This document shows, piece by piece, positions 42,326-45,500 of a stretch of DNA of 45,500 nt. The stretch's first letter is position 1; the number at the start of each line of letters is the position of its first letter. The stretch is taken from contig NC_049988.1 of assembly GCF_000003815.2 (NCBI RefSeq), forward strand, positions 18,030,402 through 18,075,901, in the 5' to 3' direction. The notes beneath the pieces were generated by a model. The model saw only the letters and a program-made list of their open reading frames with translations. It had not been told where the DNA came from and ran no database searches. Source of the stretch: Branchiostoma floridae (taxonomy: Eukaryota; Chordata; Leptocardii; Amphioxiformes; Branchiostomatidae). The translations under genes and the position numbers were made by a program.

Positions 42326-42822
42326 GTTGATATTTCAGTCAGCCGTCCTTCCTTTCTTAACAACTGGGGAAAGATTTTCCGTATCGCCGCTTCGCCGGCT
42401 GTCTCGCTGTCACCAAATACATGAGGAATATGACGTCTGTACGGCAATGTGCTTTTATGTGTTGTTGCCATGGAGATGAAATTCCAAAACTGCGTCAATT
42501 CGCAGTTTAATCGTGCGTTTCTAAATGAAATATTTCTTTCTGAATGTAATTAATGACTCTAGCTAGCTATTCTGTCAGAGAGGAGAGTTTTCTTTCATGA
42601 AGAAGCGTATTATGAGAGAGCAAGGTGATCTGAGTGAAAACTTTATTTTAACGTTTTGTGTGTTGGTAGATGTTTGTTCAGAATGACAAAAACGGCTATG
42701 TTTAAGGTCTGTGAGCACTGGTTGCTATAGTAACTGCCATAGTAGCGGATAGCTCACCTTGTGCTCATCGTCTAAGAAGGACCATCTTTAGTACTCTGTA
42801 ACAAAACTGAACTCCTACAAAA
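42326..42822 (-). promoter_or_regulatory. Upstream region of the LRR membrane gene
   Basis: Five hundred bases between the start codon and a MITE. Moderately GC-rich near the gene (TCGCCGCTTCGCCGGCTGTC, 42384-42403), AT-rich further out. It probably contains the 5' UTR and promoter; no specific element identified. Confidence 0.35.
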
Positions 42823-43030
42823 TACTGTAAATGTATTTAAGTTCGCGGGAATTTAATTTCGCGATAGCGGGAAAAAGAACTATTCGCGGTGGTTTTAAGT
42901 TCGCGGTAGCACCATGCACTGTAGTCTCTTACTGCCATGGAAAAATGTTCGCGGTGGTTTTAAGTTCGCGGTTAAAGCGGCCCCCGCGAAAACCACTTCG
43001 CGAGGCTACAGCAATCCTGCATTAACAGTA
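42823..43030. mobile_element. MITE copy 6 (TACTGTAAATGCA family) with foreign patch
   Basis: Starts TACTGTAAATGTATTTAAGT and ends TGCATTAACAGTA. The expected 3' interior is replaced by 22 bp (42987-43008, TTCGCGAGGCTACAGCAATC core) that match the end of the 5S-like sequence at 45.0 kb. Confidence 0.7.
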
Positions 43031-43119
43031 ACGCAGTCAATTTGATAGCATCTTGAGTCACATATCTCTGTTCCGTATTGCTGTCGACACAGTCCCGGTT
43101 TTAAGGGCTGTTTCCCTTT

Positions 43120-43470
43120 GTAATGCCGACTTTATCCGTCGAAATACCGCGACCGCTGGTAAATATGCAACATGTCGTAATAGCGACGGGACATATAACG
43201 TGTGCCCAACAATGTCTTGCGTACTGAAGGTATTTTACCCGACAGCAAATGCTTAAATGGAAATCTACTATATATATTTTAGTACTACATAGCGATGACG
43301 AAAATTCACCATACAAGTTGTCTTCCTACTTTCATAAAACCTATCCAATCCGTCGTCTCCAGAGGATGGACCCCGTCTTGGTCTACCAAAACAATATGAG
43401 CTGTCCTTGGTACTGAAGTAGACTTTCCGGTCTCTGTATCTCGCGTTCTGAAAGCTAAGGGCACAACCCA
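43120..43470. repeat. Duplicated unit A (about 350 bp)
   Basis: Almost identical to 45121-45480 (unit B), beginning GTAATGCCGA and running through CATGTCGTAATAGCGACGGG and the exon-like part to CTTTCCGGTCTCTGTATCTC. Few substitutions in the first 280 bp. Spacing between units is about 2.0 kb. Confidence 0.9.
43315..43400 (-). pseudogene. Diverged copy of the LRR gene's first-exon end, copy A
   Basis: On the minus strand GRPRRGPSSGDDGLDRFYES then RKTT resembles SVQPDSSRGDDECERLYETR then KTA of the real exon. A donor-like T/GTATGG falls at the same place and in the same phase. The rest of the exon, including the start codon, is not recognisable. It could be a dead duplicate or an alternative 5' exon. 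Confidence 0.55.
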
Positions 43471-43570
43471 CCGTACATGCAAATACGTACGGCAATCTTT
43501 TGGGGTCCGTAAGTGGTAAGTATCGCCTCTGTACGAAATCCTACGGAATCCAACGGATTTGGAAGCACCC
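43450..43570. mobile_element. Partial copy of the 353-bp inverted-repeat element
   Basis: AAAGCTAAGGGCACAACCCA and ACGGCAATCTTTTGGG and then GTAAGTGGTAAGTATCGCC match the reverse complement of the right half of 29055-29407. It abuts the exon-like part of unit A. Confidence 0.6.
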
Positions 43571-43958
43571 AGACACACATTGATTAAGCAACATATTCAA
43601 CATAAAATTAAGTCGGTCTTCCTCAAAGTAACAATACAATTCAAACGTCATTCAAATTCGCTCATTCCTTGAGTTGTCCTGTTTCAAAGTTCAAAAATGG
43701 CCCCCTGCAATTTAAAAAAAAGCTGTTTAAGGGCCCAAACCTTTGTTACCGACCACAAGTGTTATCCGCTAATTAAAACCAAAAATCGTGATCATAGCTT
43801 GTCCAGAACGAGAGATACCAAAACCGGGCGTCCACTGCAGTACCATAAAAGGTCGCTAGGGGGCCCCAAATCTAATTATTTTGAGATCTCGCCAAGTCCT
43901 ACCCACTCACACATACACACACACACACACACACTCGCGTTATCACACCCACACACGC

Positions 43959-43994
<36 letters not shown>

Positions 43995-44895
43995 GAGAGA
44001 GAGAGAGAGAGAAAGACACTCACACTCACACTACAAAAGTAAACCTTCTTGGCGAAGCTAGGACAATAATGAAACATTTTGTGTGTGAATCAATTTACAT
44101 GCAGTGTGTCAATAAAATATTTACATATTATGTACAAGGACGTGAAGAGCGGCGACCATTTACAACTCATCCCTCGCCAGTTGAGTTCTGAACAACATTG
44201 TTGTATCCTATGACGGCATATGTAACCCTCGGGTTTTCTACCCAATTTTACGCGGTTTCCAAGTAGGTGACATTTGTATTTCGCTGTGAACTGTCTGCTA
44301 TGCACGGATGCGCCAGACAAGAAAATTGACATCATCCCTCATCGTCAATCCATCCATGCATCAAAACAATACACAGGCATTACAGCCCAGCTAGCAATAA
44401 CCACCTGTGCAGCCCGGGGAGATCACGCCATATCACATCAGATTCATTGTTACTCGTTAGGTGGGGCCATTGGCTTGAATACTAGGATACCCTGGCGTTC
44501 ACGCCCCTTTTTTGAAACATCAGTGTCCCTAATTAACCTCGCCTTAGCAAGGTAGATCCTGTGTATTGTCAAAACTGATTAAGAACTTATTTTGTGCTTT
44601 AATGTGACTCCTGTGGTCTCGTCTGTCTGAACACAGAGATTACCAAGTCTGTAGCCACAACGTTCACGGATGTACGCCCACTTTTGAGTTCATTGCTCTC
44701 TTAAACAAGCCTGTGCGATCACGCCACTCCTGTTCCAATGTTGCAGCGTCGTCATTGTAAAAGCCAGAGGCACATCCGGGCGCACCTGCGATTAAAAGTA
44801 ATAAAGCTTTTTTTCTTTTAAATGACTAGTCTTTTAAGGGCATAATACCCCCCTCACATTAGGCGCGATTCGATCGAACGACGAGTCTGCGAGCT
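43571..44895. other. Intergenic, no gene recognised
   Basis: Contains the CA/GA microsatellite at 43908-44015; the rest is unremarkable AT-rich sequence with no coding or structural signal that I can support. Confidence 0.5.
43908..44030. repeat. CA and GA microsatellites
   Basis: Interrupted (CA)n from 43908 to about 43992, then (GA)n at 43994-44012 and a CACTCA run. Confidence 0.95.
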
Positions 44896-44989
44896 CTAAA
44901 TTACGAGGAGGCATGACCCTGATGCCAACGAAGAAATTGCAGAGTTCCCCCCTTCCCTCCTCGCAGGGTCATGCCTCCTCGTAATTTAG
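44896..44989. repeat. Perfect 26-bp inverted repeat, 42-nt loop
   Basis: Arms at 44896-44921 and 44964-44989 are exact reverse complements (TAAATTACGAGGAGGCATGA core). The spacer contains a C-run. Either a very short foldback element or a structured transcript. It lies 14 bp from the 5S-like sequence. Confidence 0.85.
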
Positions 44990-45003
44990 ACTGCAGAGAC
45001 TTC

Positions 45004-45123
45004 GCGAGGCTACAGCAATCCGGTCGTCCTTGGTTGGTCCCCCATCCAAGTACTGTCCGGACCGCGCGTTGCTTAACTTCCGAGATCGAGGGATCGTGTG
45101 TACCAACGCGCCACGTGGCCGTA
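45004..45123 (-). pseudogene. 5S rRNA-derived sequence
   Basis: On the minus strand TACGGCCACG starts the match, followed by GATCTCGGAAGTTAAGCA and CAGTACTTGGATGGGGGACC, then TTGCTGTAGCCTCGCG. These correspond in order to the 5' end, intermediate element, C box and 3' end of metazoan 5S rRNA. Several changes in the body (for example the segment after ACGTGGC) make it a pseudogene or the head of a 5S-derived SINE rather than a working gene. Confidence 0.7.
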
Positions 45124-45480
45124 ATGCCGAATTTATCAATCAAAATACCGCGGCCGCTGGTAAATATGCAACATGTCGTAATAGCGACGGGATATACAAC
45201 GTGTGCCCAACAATGTCTTGCGTACTGAAGGTATTTTACCCGACAGCAAATGCTTAAATGGAAATCTACTATATATATTTTAGTACTACATAGCGATGAC
45301 GAAAATTCACCATACAAGTTGTCTTCCTACTTTCATAAAACCTATCCAATCCGTCGTCTCCAGAGGATGGACCCCGTCTTGGTCTACCAAACAATATGAG
45401 CTGGCCCTGGTACTGGAGTAGACTTTCCGGTCTCTGTATCTCCCGTTCTGAAAGCCTAAGGCCACAACCCACCGGAAATG
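45121..45480. repeat. Duplicated unit B (about 360 bp)
   Basis: Second copy of unit A. Similarity is very high to about 45400 and then falls off with small insertions (CTAAGGCCACAACCCACCGG, AAATGGCAAA), the pattern of lower-quality sequence near a contig end. Confidence 0.85.
45316..45400 (-). pseudogene. Diverged copy of the LRR gene's first-exon end, copy B
   Basis: Same predicted peptide as copy A (GDDGLDRFYESRKTT) with the same donor-like GTATGG. Nearly identical to copy A, so the A/B duplication is much younger than the split from the real first exon. Confidence 0.55.
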
Positions 45481-45500
45481 GCAAATACGTACGGGAAATC

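Noticed and set aside
43306-43578. 90-codon minus-strand frame over unit A
   Set aside because: It uses a different frame from the exon-like peptide and runs through the mobile-element fragment.

Overview
This is animal nuclear DNA. Genes are split by GT-AG introns, intron and intergenic DNA is AT-rich and full of SINE and MITE debris, and there are three assembly gaps (10152-10251, 16709-16808, 40615-41477). The domain set (a MUC4-type membrane mucin, NLR-type leucine-rich repeats on a membrane protein), the Penelope-like element and the repeat families are what I would expect of a cephalochordate (amphioxus, Branchiostoma). That assignment is recognition, not a database result.

Left half (566-27367, + strand): the 3' part of one large gene, 29 exons whose phases all join, giving 1382 codons to a stop at 27365-27367. 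Domain order is AMOP, VWD with a GDPH motif, a beta-sandwich-like segment, about a dozen EGF/cbEGF modules, a Ser/Thr-rich linker, an EGF-like half module, a SEA-like domain with a GSVIA motif, a last EGF, one membrane helix and a Tyr-containing tail. This is a MUC4-like membrane mucin; its 5' exons lie outside the window. Its last intron holds a Penelope-like retroelement (24287-27058) whose two 675-bp ends are inverted copies of each other.

Middle (27368-37129): mostly intergenic, with microsatellites, several inverted-repeat elements (29055-29407, 30418-30689, 32456-32863, 35745-35975) and tRNA-derived SINEs. One intronless reading frame (31749-32429, +) encodes a 226-residue protein with a signal peptide and one membrane helix; I do not recognise its family.

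Right half (37130-42325, - strand): a five-exon gene for a predicted type II membrane protein. A long cytoplasmic N-terminus carries at least 12 copies of a Tyr-Glu-Asn-Asp repeat, five Pro-Phe-Tyr motifs and two Tyr-x-Asp-Leu modules. It is followed by a Cys-rich stretch, one membrane helix, a Ser/Thr/Pro linker and extracellular RNI/NLR-like leucine-rich repeats. This is the best candidate for an undescribed system: a receptor-like LRR protein with a minisatellite-encoded array of possible SH2 docking sites. Upstream of it, at 43.3 and 45.3 kb, lie two near-identical copies of a unit containing a diverged relative of the end of its first exon, one beside a 5S rRNA-derived sequence.
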